A stretch of DNA of 13,216 nucleotides from an uncultured bacterium (lineage in GTDB: Bacteria > Actinomycetota > Actinomycetes > S36-B12). Where the stretch lies: positions 1 through 13,216 of the forward strand of contig CAJAKT010000027.1 in NCBI GenBank assembly GCA_903940375.1, written 5' to 3'. Positions 1 through 7,246 of the stretch are shown here, in pieces. Numbering within the stretch: position 1 is the stretch's first letter; each line of letters begins with the position of its first letter. Made by a program: the position numbers and the translations under genes. The notes below the pieces were generated by a model. The model was not told the DNA's origin, did no database searches, and saw only the letters and a program-made list of their open reading frames with translations.

Positions 1-684
1 GGACGAGATCTTGGAGTTGGCGATGAGGATGTAGGGATCCTCGAGCTCCGCCTCCATGCGCTCGGCGTCGGTCATGAAGTAGGCCGAGATGTAGCCCTTG
101 TCGAAGCGCATGCCCTCGGTGAGCTCAAGCTCGAGCCCGAAGGTGTTGCTCTCCTCGACGGTGATGACGCCTTCCTTGCCGACCTTGTCCATGGACTCAG
201 CGATCAGCTCGCCGACCTCCATGTCGCCACCGGCGGAGATGGCCGCGGTTGACGCGATCTGCTCCTTGGTCTCGACGTCCTTGGCCATCGCGAGCAGCTC
301 GTCGCTGATGATCTGGACAGCGCGCTCGATGCCCTTCTTCAGGCCCATCGGGTTCGCACCGGCGGCCACGTTGCGCAGGCCCTCGCGGACCAGTGCCTGG
401 GCCAGCACGGTGGCGGTGGTGGTGCCGTCGCCAGCGACGTCGTCCGTCTTCTTGGCGACCTCCTTGACGAGCTCGGCACCGATCTTCTCGTAGGGATCCT
501 CGAGGTCGATCTCCTTGGCGATGGAGACACCGTCATTGGTGATCGTGGGGGCGCCCCACTTCTTCTCCAGAACCACGTTGCGGCCCTTCGGGCCGAGGGT
601 GACCTTGACGGCGTCGGCGAGCACGTTCATACCGCGCTCAAGGGCCCGACGAGCCTCTTCGTCGAATGCAATCATCTTTGCCAT
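1..684 (-). CDS. groEL: Chaperonin GroEL (Hsp60), N-terminal part, cut by window edge
   Basis: GroEL folds proteins in the cytoplasm as an ATP-driven double ring of about 540 residues per subunit; only the first 228 codons lie here and the gene continues past position 1. The protein opens MAKMIAFDEEARRALERG and shows the family signatures TLGPKGRNVV (residues 29-38), TNDGVSIAKEI (49-59) and the ATP-site stretch GDGTTTATVL with catalytic Asp86. Later segments such as TVEESNTFGLELELTEGMRFDKGY match the actinobacterial housekeeping (GroEL2-type) paralogue. The ATG at 684-682 follows GGGAGGA (694-700) with a 9-nt spacer. No groES lies upstream, as is usual for the solitary actinobacterial copy. 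Tandem CIRCE operators upstream indicate HrcA repression and heat-shock induction. The identification is very secure; only the paralogue number is inferred. Confidence 0.97.
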   Translation of the reverse strand, partial: MAKMIAFDEEARRALERGMNVLADAVKVTLGPKGRNVVLEKKWGAPTITNDGVSIAKEIDLEDPYEKIGAELVKEVAKKTDDVAGDGTTTATVLAQALVREGLRNVAAGANPMGLKKGIERAVQIISDELLAMAKDVETKEQIASTAAISAGGDMEVGELIAESMDKVGKEGVITVEESNTFGLELELTEGMRFDKGYISAYFMTDAERMEAELEDPYILIANSKISS

Positions 685-717
685 GGGGGCTGTTCCTCCC
701 GGAACGTCCGTGTGGGA

Positions 718-744
718 TTGTCACTCGTGGGTGTCGAGTGCTAA
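718..744 (-). promoter_or_regulatory. CIRCE operator, promoter-distal copy (HrcA site)
   Basis: The plus strand reads TTGTCACTC, 9 nt, GAGTGCTAA. This matches the CIRCE consensus TTAGCACTC-N9-GAGTGCTAA at 16 of 18 arm positions, with both mismatches in the left arm. It lies between the predicted groEL transcription start (about 743) and the ribosome-binding site, where bound HrcA would block initiation or early elongation. Confidence 0.85.
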
Positions 745-768
745 CGAAAAAGTTAGCACTCGGCACCC
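729..768 (-). repeat. 40-bp near-perfect palindrome joining the two CIRCE copies
   Basis: Arms 729-745 and 752-768 are complementary over 17 positions except at 734/763, around the 6-nt loop GAAAAA (746-751). The facing consensus arms of the two CIRCE elements form the inner 10 bp. The two 9-nt CIRCE spacers are also largely complementary and extend the stem. A minus-strand transcript arriving from the mal operon would contain the whole hairpin, whereas a groEL transcript starting near 743 would contain only its distal arm. Confidence 0.8.
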
Positions 769-778
769 GAGAGTGCAA
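750..778 (-). promoter_or_regulatory. Predicted groEL promoter
   Basis: On the minus strand TTGCAC (778-773) is followed after 17 nt by TAACTT (755-750), a reasonable vegetative sigma-factor pair. It predicts a start near 743 and a leader of about 60 nt. Both boxes lie within or beside the first CIRCE copy, as expected for a repressed heat-shock promoter. The assignment is from hexamer similarity and spacing only. Confidence 0.6.
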
Positions 779-779
779 A
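753..779 (-). promoter_or_regulatory. CIRCE operator, promoter-overlapping copy (HrcA site)
   Basis: The plus strand reads TTAGCACTC, 9 nt, GAGTGCAAA, which matches CIRCE at 17 of 18 arm positions. It overlaps the predicted -35 and -10 boxes of groEL. Its centre is 35 bp from the centre of the second copy. The right arm ends only 8 bp from the stop codon of the preceding binding-protein gene. Confidence 0.92.
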
Positions 780-787
780 CTCTCCCC

Positions 788-2017
788 CTAGCCGATGGCT
801 GCGACAGCGGCTTCCTCAGCCAGCCGGAAGGCCGCCTTTGCCGGCGTCGCCGCGGCACCACTCGTAGCGGCTCCCCAGGCCGTGCCATACGGCTCCCAGA
901 GCGCCCCCGCCTGCGGGATGTTGGGCATGGGCACCCCGTCCGCCCCGGCATTGCCGATCGCCCGGATCCGGCCGCCGCCGGTGGCGACCTTGGCCTGAGC
1001 CCCCGTGTTGGCCGGGAACCAGCCCGAGGCATCGGCCAGGGCCAGCTGGGCCCTGGGCTTGGAGAGGAACTTGCCGACCAGCCCCGCTGCCGCATCCTGA
1101 ACACCGTGCTTGGCCGCGAAGCGCGTGAGCATGAAGCCGTGGACGGTGAGCAGCGGAACAGCCTTCTGCTTTCCGACGATCGGTGGCACGCTGCCGATCC
1201 GGTAGACGAAGGTCAGCTTCATCAGCGTCGCCAGCTCCTCGGGGCCGGCCAGCCAGAAGGCCGACTTCCCCTTGGCGAAGGCTGTGCGAGCCGCGTCCGG
1301 GCTCAGCGACGAGTCGAGCAGGCCGGATGCGTTCCACTGGTCGATCAGGCTGGCGTTCGTGCGCAGGGCCTTGCTCGCCAGCCCGATATCGGTCGGGTCA
1401 AGTCCACCGCCGGGTGCCTGGCCGAAGAGATATCCGCCAACGCCGCTGAAGAGCGGGAACGTCGACCACGGATTGGCTCCCTGGCCCTGTGGGAGGGCGA
1501 AGGGCACCTTGGCCTTCTTGTCCTTCTTCAGCTGCAGGGCCACCGAACTGAGGGTCGCGAACGACGTGGGCTGCTGGGGGACGAGCTTGGTGTTCGTGAT
1601 GAGCGCCAGATTGCTGATCTGCACCGGAAGTCCGAAGCGGTCTGCGCCGACCGCCGACCCGGCCAGGACATTGGGACCGAACTTCTTGGCTCGCTTCGTC
1701 GTCAACGTCACGGGCACGATCGTCTGCGCTGCCGCAAGCTCACCCGTCCAGGCCAGATCCCCCCACACGATGTCTGGGGCAGTCGCGGCAGTCGCCGCGG
1801 CCAGATCGGCACGCATGGTGCCCGGGTCCTTCGTGACAACGGTCACGGGTACACCGGCGTAGCCCTTGGGCAGCAGCTGCTCGATCACCGGCGCATGGAC
1901 GGCATCGGCCCACACCGTGATGGTGTCTGCTGCGTGAGCAGCGGGCGCCGCCGATACCAGCGCACCTGCCGCCAGCGACGCCGCCGTCAACGTGACGGCG
2001 ATTCCCCGTATCGACAT
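788..2017 (-). CDS. Second, diverged maltose-type ABC binding protein, secreted
   Basis: This is a 409-residue extracellular solute-binding protein of the MalE type and a clear paralogue of the protein at 10048-11280. Shared features are the opening VWADA, PDIVWGDLAWTGEL (residues 81-94), GGYLFG (194-199), YRIGSVPPIV (272-281) and a C-terminal MPNIPQAGALWEP block (364-376). Residues 1-29 form a Sec-type signal peptide ending AHA, and no lipobox cysteine is present. The ATG at 2017 was chosen because AAGGGGAG (2023-2030) lies 5 nt upstream and the signal peptide starts there; an in-frame start 12 codons earlier lacks this support. By eye alignment with E. coli MalE, several sugar-contact positions differ (V40, H41, A89, S135, N182, E260), so maltose may not be the ligand. 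It is the last gene of the operon, 72 bp after the amylase gene. Family is certain; ligand unknown. Confidence 0.9.
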   Translation of the reverse strand: MSIRGIAVTLTAASLAAGALVSAAPAAHAADTITVWADAVHAPVIEQLLPKGYAGVPVTVVTKDPGTMRADLAAATAATAPDIVWGDLAWTGELAAAQTIVPVTLTTKRAKKFGPNVLAGSAVGADRFGLPVQISNLALITNTKLVPQQPTSFATLSSVALQLKKDKKAKVPFALPQGQGANPWSTFPLFSGVGGYLFGQAPGGGLDPTDIGLASKALRTNASLIDQWNASGLLDSSLSPDAARTAFAKGKSAFWLAGPEELATLMKLTFVYRIGSVPPIVGKQKAVPLLTVHGFMLTRFAAKHGVQDAAAGLVGKFLSKPRAQLALADASGWFPANTGAQAKVATGGGRIRAIGNAGADGVPMPNIPQAGALWEPYGTAWGAATSGAAATPAKAAFRLAEEAAVAAIG

Positions 2018-2030
2018 GTCAACTCCCCTT

Positions 2031-2048
2031 CGATCCTGGCTTGGATCG
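2031..2048 (-). repeat. Small inverted repeat between amylase and SBP2 genes
   Basis: CGATCC and GGATCG (6-bp arms) flank a 6-nt loop, directly upstream of the SBP2 ribosome-binding site in the 72-bp gap. It has no T-tract, so it is not a convincing terminator. It could be a minor mRNA processing or stabilising hairpin, or chance. Confidence 0.3.
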
Positions 2049-2089
2049 TACAAGCGAGGGTGCCAAGGCAGCCGTCATGGCGTGCGCGT

Positions 2090-4234
2090 TCAGAGGAATG
2101 GCGCGATGCTCACGCGAAGGGGGGACGTGCTGGCGACCTGGCCGGCCGAGTCCTTCACGACTGCCGCTACCTCCACGCTGCGGCCCTTGGCCGGCGGGAC
2201 GAACACCCGGAAGGGGCGGGCATCGTCGGTGCCGAGCACCGTCCAGTCTGCTGACCCCTTGCGGCGCATCACGAACGTGACGGCCCCCGGATCGGTCCCC
2301 GGGACAGCTGCGGTCAGCCGGTACGTACCCGTGACGAAGTCCTTGGCCGCGCGTAGCGAAACGCTGGGGGCAGACGGCTGCGGAAGCGTGTCGGAAGCCT
2401 TGAGGACGAGCGACGAGCGCGCCGGCACCGTCACGGCAACCGTGCCCGACGCATCTGACTGGGCCCCGCTCCCACCGAGCAGAGGCGACCACGCGGTGGC
2501 CGGTGTAGAGGTGGGGATGCGCACCGAGGCCGGATCATCACCGGTATTGAAGGCGACGAGGTACTCGCGCCGGGCAGCCGCGTCGATGCGGCTGACCGCG
2601 AAAACCGAACCTGCGCCGTATCGCGTGATCATCGCGCCGGAGGCAAGGGCCGGATTGGTCGACCGCACGGCCGCCAGCGCCGCCATCCGGCTCTCGATGG
2701 GTGTCGACAGATCGAGAGAGGATCCGCTCGCTATCGGCGATCCCCCGATCCGCTCCTCCAGTCGCCACTCGGGCACCTGCGTCTCGAACATGTCCTGCCG
2801 GGCGTTCTTGTCCTTGCCGTCGCCGGAACCGGTCATCCCCACCTCATCGCCGTAGTAGACGACGGGGACACCGCGGGTCAGGTACAGCAGGTCATGCGCC
2901 AGCAGGTCGCGTTCGAGCAGCTGCTGGCCCTCGGACGTCGACTGGGAGGTGAGGAAGAACCCGATGCGACCCATGTCGTGATTGCCGAGGAAGGTCGTCA
3001 GTCCGTAGGCATTCGTGGTGGCCGTCGTGTAGTAGTCGTCCTCCTCGAAGAGCGAGGCAAGTGACGCCCCCGATGCCCGCCCGGTGACGAAGGTGCGAGC
3101 CACGTCCTGGAAGGGGAAATCGAGCACCGAGGGGAGTCCGCGGGCGCGCATCATCTCCGACAGCTGGGCCGGCTCGGTGTACCAGACCTCACCGAAGCTG
3201 GTGAACTGCGACTTTCCCGCCGAGGTGGCCGTCTGCTGGATGAGCGGCAGCCACCTGCCGAAGAAGTAGGGATCGACATGCTTGGCCGTGTCGATGCGGA
3301 ACCCGTCGATGCCGTACTTCGTGATCCACTCGCCGTACGAATCGGCGAGCGCCTTCACGACTGTCCAGTCCTCGGTCATCAGGTCATCGAGGCCTGAGAA
3401 ATCACCGTCCATCTCGCATCGGCCCACGCAACTGCCCCAGTCGATGTCACCACGGTTGTGGTACCTGGTGACCTCGTTGAGGACCGCGGGTGCCTTGGCG
3501 GCACTGAAGGCCGGCTCGACACTCGGCGTCTTCGCAAAGCTCTTCTTCGCCGACAGCCGCGGGAACGACGTGCCGGACGTGTACGACCACGGGTCGAAGC
3601 GCCTGCCCGTTGCCGTGCGGTAGGGAGCGCGCGCGATCGGCACGTACGAGTAGCCCTGCTTGTACGTGATGACATCAGCCGTGTGATTGACCACGACGTC
3701 AAGGAAGACCTTGAGCTGCAGCTTCTTCGCACAGGCCATGAACGTTGCGAACTCGGCCTCCGTCCCGAGGTGCGCATCGGGCTTCGTGATGTCGAGGAAC
3801 CAGTACCCGTGGTACGCGGCGCTTGACGCCTGCACGGTTCGCTGGACGAATGGCGGGGTGATCCAGACTGCGGTGAAGCCCAGCCGCTTGATCCGGGCCA
3901 GCCCATGGTCCGACGGATCCGCCGCGTCACATCGTCCGGCCAGGCCGGCGAGGTCGCCACCGTGATAGAACGCATCCGACGTCGGCTCGAACCCTGTGGT
4001 GCTCGGGCCGCCAGAGCGTCCGCCCGTGTCGTTTGCCGGGTCGCCGTTGACATAGCGATCCGTCATGAGGAAGTAGAAGGAGTCGGATGCGATCGGACTG
4101 CGCACGGGGGCGCCCGCAAGACCATCCAGCTCCGAGCCGGCCGATGCCGGACCGATCGTGCCGCCGAGCAGGAGCGCCACAGACGCCACGCCCGCCAGCA
4201 GCCACCTACCGAAGTGCACGACCCGATTCCACAT
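2090..4234 (-). CDS. Secreted alpha-amylase family (GH13) glycoside hydrolase
   Basis: The 714-residue protein should hydrolyse alpha-1,4 links of starch, glycogen or similar glucans outside the cell. Residues 1-32 are a Sec signal peptide ending ASA. The GH13 catalytic barrel (about 50-530) shows region I DVVVNH (179-184), region II GFRIDTAKH (311-319, nucleophile Asp315), region III FGEV (acid/base Glu349) and region IV FLGNHD (415-420, Asp420). A beta-rich amylase C-terminal domain follows (about 535-615), then an Ig- or fibronectin-like module (about 620-714). Cysteines at 102, 168, 269 and 273 may form disulfides. The ATG at 4234 lies inside the 3' end of malK (29-bp overlap) and has no good Shine-Dalgarno. 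GTG at 4219 or ATG at 4258 are alternatives that also keep the signal peptide. The exact GH13 subfamily and product pattern are not resolved. Confidence 0.9.
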   Translation of the reverse strand: MWNRVVHFGRWLLAGVASVALLLGGTIGPASAGSELDGLAGAPVRSPIASDSFYFLMTDRYVNGDPANDTGGRSGGPSTTGFEPTSDAFYHGGDLAGLAGRCDAADPSDHGLARIKRLGFTAVWITPPFVQRTVQASSAAYHGYWFLDITKPDAHLGTEAEFATFMACAKKLQLKVFLDVVVNHTADVITYKQGYSYVPIARAPYRTATGRRFDPWSYTSGTSFPRLSAKKSFAKTPSVEPAFSAAKAPAVLNEVTRYHNRGDIDWGSCVGRCEMDGDFSGLDDLMTEDWTVVKALADSYGEWITKYGIDGFRIDTAKHVDPYFFGRWLPLIQQTATSAGKSQFTSFGEVWYTEPAQLSEMMRARGLPSVLDFPFQDVARTFVTGRASGASLASLFEEDDYYTTATTNAYGLTTFLGNHDMGRIGFFLTSQSTSEGQQLLERDLLAHDLLYLTRGVPVVYYGDEVGMTGSGDGKDKNARQDMFETQVPEWRLEERIGGSPIASGSSLDLSTPIESRMAALAAVRSTNPALASGAMITRYGAGSVFAVSRIDAAARREYLVAFNTGDDPASVRIPTSTPATAWSPLLGGSGAQSDASGTVAVTVPARSSLVLKASDTLPQPSAPSVSLRAAKDFVTGTYRLTAAVPGTDPGAVTFVMRRKGSADWTVLGTDDARPFRVFVPPAKGRSVEVAAVVKDSAGQVASTSPLRVSIAPFL

Positions 4235-5390
4235 CGAAGAAGTGCAGCCGCGAGCCATCCGCGAAAACGGTGATCGCATCACCCGTGCGGAACTGAAGCC
4301 GCGGCGGGAAGACAGCGACGCCCTCGATCTCCTTGCTGTGGCCCAGGCGCGTGAGCTCCTGCTCCTCCTCCTTGGCCAGACCACTGCCCAGCCGAGACTC
4401 GTCCACGGGCGTCCCCTCGAGCCCGAAGGTCAGGTGGACACTCGATCCAAGGGCCTCTGACAGCACAACCGAGACAGCCAGCGGATGCGAGCCCTCACGC
4501 TGCTCGTGGAAGATGTCCTCCGCACGCAGGCCGACGATGATCTCCTGGCCGGCCTTTGCCGCAAGTTCGGATCGGGCATCGACCACGGACCGGGGAATGG
4601 GGAGGTACTGCGCGCCGATGCGCAGCCCCGCCGTGTCTGCCTCGACGACGAGGATCGCATGCATGAGCGTCATGGGCGGAGTGCCGATGAAGCCTGCCAC
4701 GAAGATGTTGTCGGGGTTGTCGTAGAGATCCTGCGGCGCAGCGACCTGCTGCAGCTCACCGAGCCTCATCACTGCGACGCGATGCCCCATCGTCATGGCC
4801 TCGACCTGGTCGTGCGTGACGTAGACGGTCGTGATGCCGAGATCACGCTGCAGCGACGCGATCTCGGCGCGCATCTGCACGCGCAACTTGGCATCGAGAT
4901 TGGACAGCGGCTCATCCATGAGGAAGAGCTCCGCATCGCGGACAATCGCCCGCCCCATGGCCACGCGCTGGCGCTGGCCACCGGAGAGCTGCTTCGGCTT
5001 GCGCGTCAGCATCGAGGTGAGGTCGAGCAGGCGGCCCGCCCGGTCGACCTTCTCCTTGATCTCCGCCTTGCCCTCATGACGGAGGGCAAGGCCGAAGCCG
5101 ATGTTCTCGCCCACGGTCATGTGCGGATACAGGGCGTAGCTCTGGAACACCATCGCGATGTTGCGATCGCGCGGGCCGACGTCATTGACGACGCGCCCGC
5201 CGATCGCGACGGTCCCGTCGGTGATGTCCTCAAGGCCGGCCACCATGCGCAGTGCAGTCGTCTTGCCGCAGCCGGACGGCCCCACAAGGACGAGGAACTC
5301 ACCATCGGCGACGTCCAGCGACAGGTCCTTCACGGCGTAGAAGCCGTTGTCGTAGACCTTGTCGATCTCGGTCAGCACCAGTTCGGCCAT
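4206..5390 (-). CDS. malK: Maltodextrin ABC transporter ATPase (MalK/MsmK/UgpC type)
   Basis: This 394-residue cytoplasmic ATPase drives sugar import by the MalF-MalG pair. It has Walker A GPSGCGKTT (37-45), Q-loop Gln83 in MVFQSYALYPHMTV, signature LSGGQ (135-139), Walker B LFLMDE (155-160), D-loop SNLDA (163-167) and switch His193 in VTHDQVEAMTM. All catalytic residues are intact. The C-terminal third is the MOBE/TOBE-type regulatory domain usual for sugar importers of about 370-400 residues. The ATG at 5390 starts the conserved MAELVL sequence 2 nt after the upstream GH13 stop codon, with GGAAG about 10 nt upstream. An in-frame start 8 codons earlier would overlap that gene. Many Actinobacteria use one unlinked MsiK/MsmK ATPase for several importers, so its presence inside the operon makes this a self-contained transporter. 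Confidence 0.94.
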   Translation of the reverse strand: MAELVLTEIDKVYDNGFYAVKDLSLDVADGEFLVLVGPSGCGKTTALRMVAGLEDITDGTVAIGGRVVNDVGPRDRNIAMVFQSYALYPHMTVGENIGFGLALRHEGKAEIKEKVDRAGRLLDLTSMLTRKPKQLSGGQRQRVAMGRAIVRDAELFLMDEPLSNLDAKLRVQMRAEIASLQRDLGITTVYVTHDQVEAMTMGHRVAVMRLGELQQVAAPQDLYDNPDNIFVAGFIGTPPMTLMHAILVVEADTAGLRIGAQYLPIPRSVVDARSELAAKAGQEIIVGLRAEDIFHEQREGSHPLAVSVVLSEALGSSVHLTFGLEGTPVDESRLGSGLAKEEEQELTRLGHSKEIEGVAVFPPRLQFRTGDAITVFADGSRLHFFDVESGRALR

Positions 5391-5392
5391 GA

Positions 5393-7246
5393 CTACACAC
5401 CTTCCACTCGCCACACGCCAGCACCCGCTGACGGGACATCGATGACAGCCTGATCGGCAACCACTTCCGCGGTGAAACCGAACAGGTGATGGATCGTCCG
5501 CGCGTTGAGGTCCGCAAGCGGAACCCGCACGGTCTGTGCCTGACTGCGCGCCACGACGACGAGCACCGATTCATCCGGATGCTCGCGCACGAATGCAACC
5601 GCATCCGTGCTCACATGAAGCCACCGCAGGCCGCCCAGCGCGAGTGCCGGACTCCCCCTGCGGACGTGCAGGAGCTCGCGGTAGGCGGTCAGCGTGTCCT
5701 GATCCCAGGTGTCCTGGTCGTTCCACGGGAAGGGAGTCCGCGAATCCTCGCCCCAGAGTCCCGTGGCACCGATCTCATCGCCCGCGAACACCATCGGCAC
5801 TCCGGGCAGTCCCACGGCAAGCGCAAGTGCGGCCACCTGACGCTCATGACTGCCGACCACCGATCGAATGCGCGCGGTGTCATGGCTGCTGAGAACATTC
5901 CAGCTCGTGACCAGCGACCGCCAGGGGATCCGCGCGTGGAAAGCACGTAGCGATGCCACCGCCTGCTCGCCGGTGATCATGGGGACCTCCACCGGGAGGC
6001 CGAGGAACGTCTCATGGAAGTCGGGGCTTCGCAGCCAGCACCACACCTGGCGCGTGAAGCCGGCGTAGTTCATCGTGCCGTGCCAACCGTCGCCCAGCAG
6101 GTCGCCACTGGCATCGTGGCCATGCTCGGCCAGGAGCAGCGCATCGTCACGCTCGTGCGCCATCGCGACTCGCACGTCCTTGGCGAATTCGTGCGTGACA
6201 TCGATGGATCCCATGCGCCCGGCCATGTTGGCGACGTCGACGCGCCACCCGTCGAGGCCTGATGTCCCGCGCAGCCAGGTGCGGACCGGTGCTTCATCGG
6301 ACGACACGAGGGCATCGCGGAGCAACGGGCTGGTGTGGTCGAACTTGGGCAGCGTGGGCACGTTGAACCAGCACTCGTATCCGTGGGTCAGCGTGGGATC
6401 GAAGCGGAAGAACTCGCGCTCCGGTGCGTCCGGATCCTGGGCTCGGACGAACCACACGTGCTCGCGACCACAATGGTTGAGGGTGATGTCGCCGATGACC
6501 CTGATGTCGTCCGAATGCGCCGCCTCGACGAGCTCGCGCAGCGCGGCATCACCCCCGAGGAGCGGGTCGACCACGTCGAAAGCGGATGCGTCGTAGCGAT
6601 GCGTCGACTCGGCCGGGAACACCGGCGTCAGGTACAGCACGCTCGCGCCGAGGGCAGCGATGTGGTCCAGGTGCCGGCGCACGCCGTCGAGGTCACCGCC
6701 GAAGTACTCATGCGGTGTGTTCGGTGACCGGCCCTCCGGCGCGTCGGACCACGCGCGCGGAACCGCCCACGCCGGCAGCTGCACTCCGGTCGGCGGCACC
6801 GCCAGCGCATCGTCGTCGGCCAGCGTGCGAGCGAACCGGTCCGGGAAGACCTGGTAGACGACGGCGTCATGGGTCCATCGCGGTGGCGCTTCCGTCGCCG
6901 TGACGACGAAGTCACTGGCATCCGGCACATCGAAGTCGACCAGCCCACCAGCGGTCAGCCAGGTGAAGTCGTGCGCACCGCCGACGACCAGCCAGCGGTA
7001 GTGGGTCTCGATGTTCCGGACGACGATCGTCGCCACCCACCACACGTCGACTCCGTCGGGCGTCTGGGGGTGGGCCACGGCAACATGCGGCTCACCATCG
7101 CGCACCGTCCGAAGGACCACGGTCTCCGGCTGGTGATCGCGATGCGTGCGCAGCCGCAGCGTCAGGGTCTCGCCGAGGGCCGGCGCCACGTTCGACACAT
7201 ACAGGGGCGAGCCGTCATGGTGCACTCCGAGCGACGGCAAGTGCAT
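5393..7246 (-). CDS. Cytoplasmic GH13 maltodextrin hydrolase (MalZ/neopullulanase-like)
   Basis: This 617-residue enzyme has no signal peptide, so it should act on imported maltodextrins in the cytoplasm. An N-terminal beta domain of CBM34 type (about 1-110) precedes YQVFPDRFA (131-139) and the GH13 barrel. Region I is the variant GDITLNH (252-258), region II GWRVD (333-337, nucleophile Asp337), region III LAEH (acid/base Glu374) and region IV SSHDTAR (453-459, Asp456). The segments YFGGDLDGVRRHLDHI, LTPVF and DGWHGTMNYAGFT resemble E. coli MalZ (about 605 residues) and neopullulanase/cyclomaltodextrinase enzymes; I cannot separate these activities by eye. The ATG at 7246 overlaps the malG stop as TGATG, implying translational coupling. 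The reading frame stays open far upstream, but that part lies antiphase inside malG and is not used. Confidence 0.92.
   Translation of the reverse strand: MHLPSLGVHHDGSPLYVSNVAPALGETLTLRLRTHRDHQPETVVLRTVRDGEPHVAVAHPQTPDGVDVWWVATIVVRNIETHYRWLVVGGAHDFTWLTAGGLVDFDVPDASDFVVTATEAPPRWTHDAVVYQVFPDRFARTLADDDALAVPPTGVQLPAWAVPRAWSDAPEGRSPNTPHEYFGGDLDGVRRHLDHIAALGASVLYLTPVFPAESTHRYDASAFDVVDPLLGGDAALRELVEAAHSDDIRVIGDITLNHCGREHVWFVRAQDPDAPEREFFRFDPTLTHGYECWFNVPTLPKFDHTSPLLRDALVSSDEAPVRTWLRGTSGLDGWRVDVANMAGRMGSIDVTHEFAKDVRVAMAHERDDALLLAEHGHDASGDLLGDGWHGTMNYAGFTRQVWCWLRSPDFHETFLGLPVEVPMITGEQAVASLRAFHARIPWRSLVTSWNVLSSHDTARIRSVVGSHERQVAALALAVGLPGVPMVFAGDEIGATGLWGEDSRTPFPWNDQDTWDQDTLTAYRELLHVRRGSPALALGGLRWLHVSTDAVAFVREHPDESVLVVVARSQAQTVRVPLADLNARTIHHLFGFTAEVVADQAVIDVPSAGAGVWRVEGV

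Noticed and set aside
736..761. GAGTGCTAAC-loop-GTTAGCACTC read as a single reversed-order CIRCE
   Set aside because: The arms are in the wrong order for CIRCE (spacer 8 between 9-bp arms). Each arm instead belongs to one of two correctly ordered elements with 9-nt spacers.
729..768. Composite CIRCE hairpin as an ordinary intrinsic terminator for the mal operon
   Set aside because: The T run lies in the loop, not after the stem, so the classical terminator layout is absent. A shorter CIRCE stem followed by CTTTTT is possible but weak.
515..2254. 579-codon plus-strand open frame across groEL promoter and SBP2
   Set aside because: It is antisense to groEL and SBP2, the translation is Arg-rich with no family features, and it spans the CIRCE region. 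High GC leaves long shadow frames.
4485..5453. 322-codon plus-strand open frame opposite malK
   Set aside because: It is antisense to malK, whose ABC motifs are complete; the frame has no recognisable domain.
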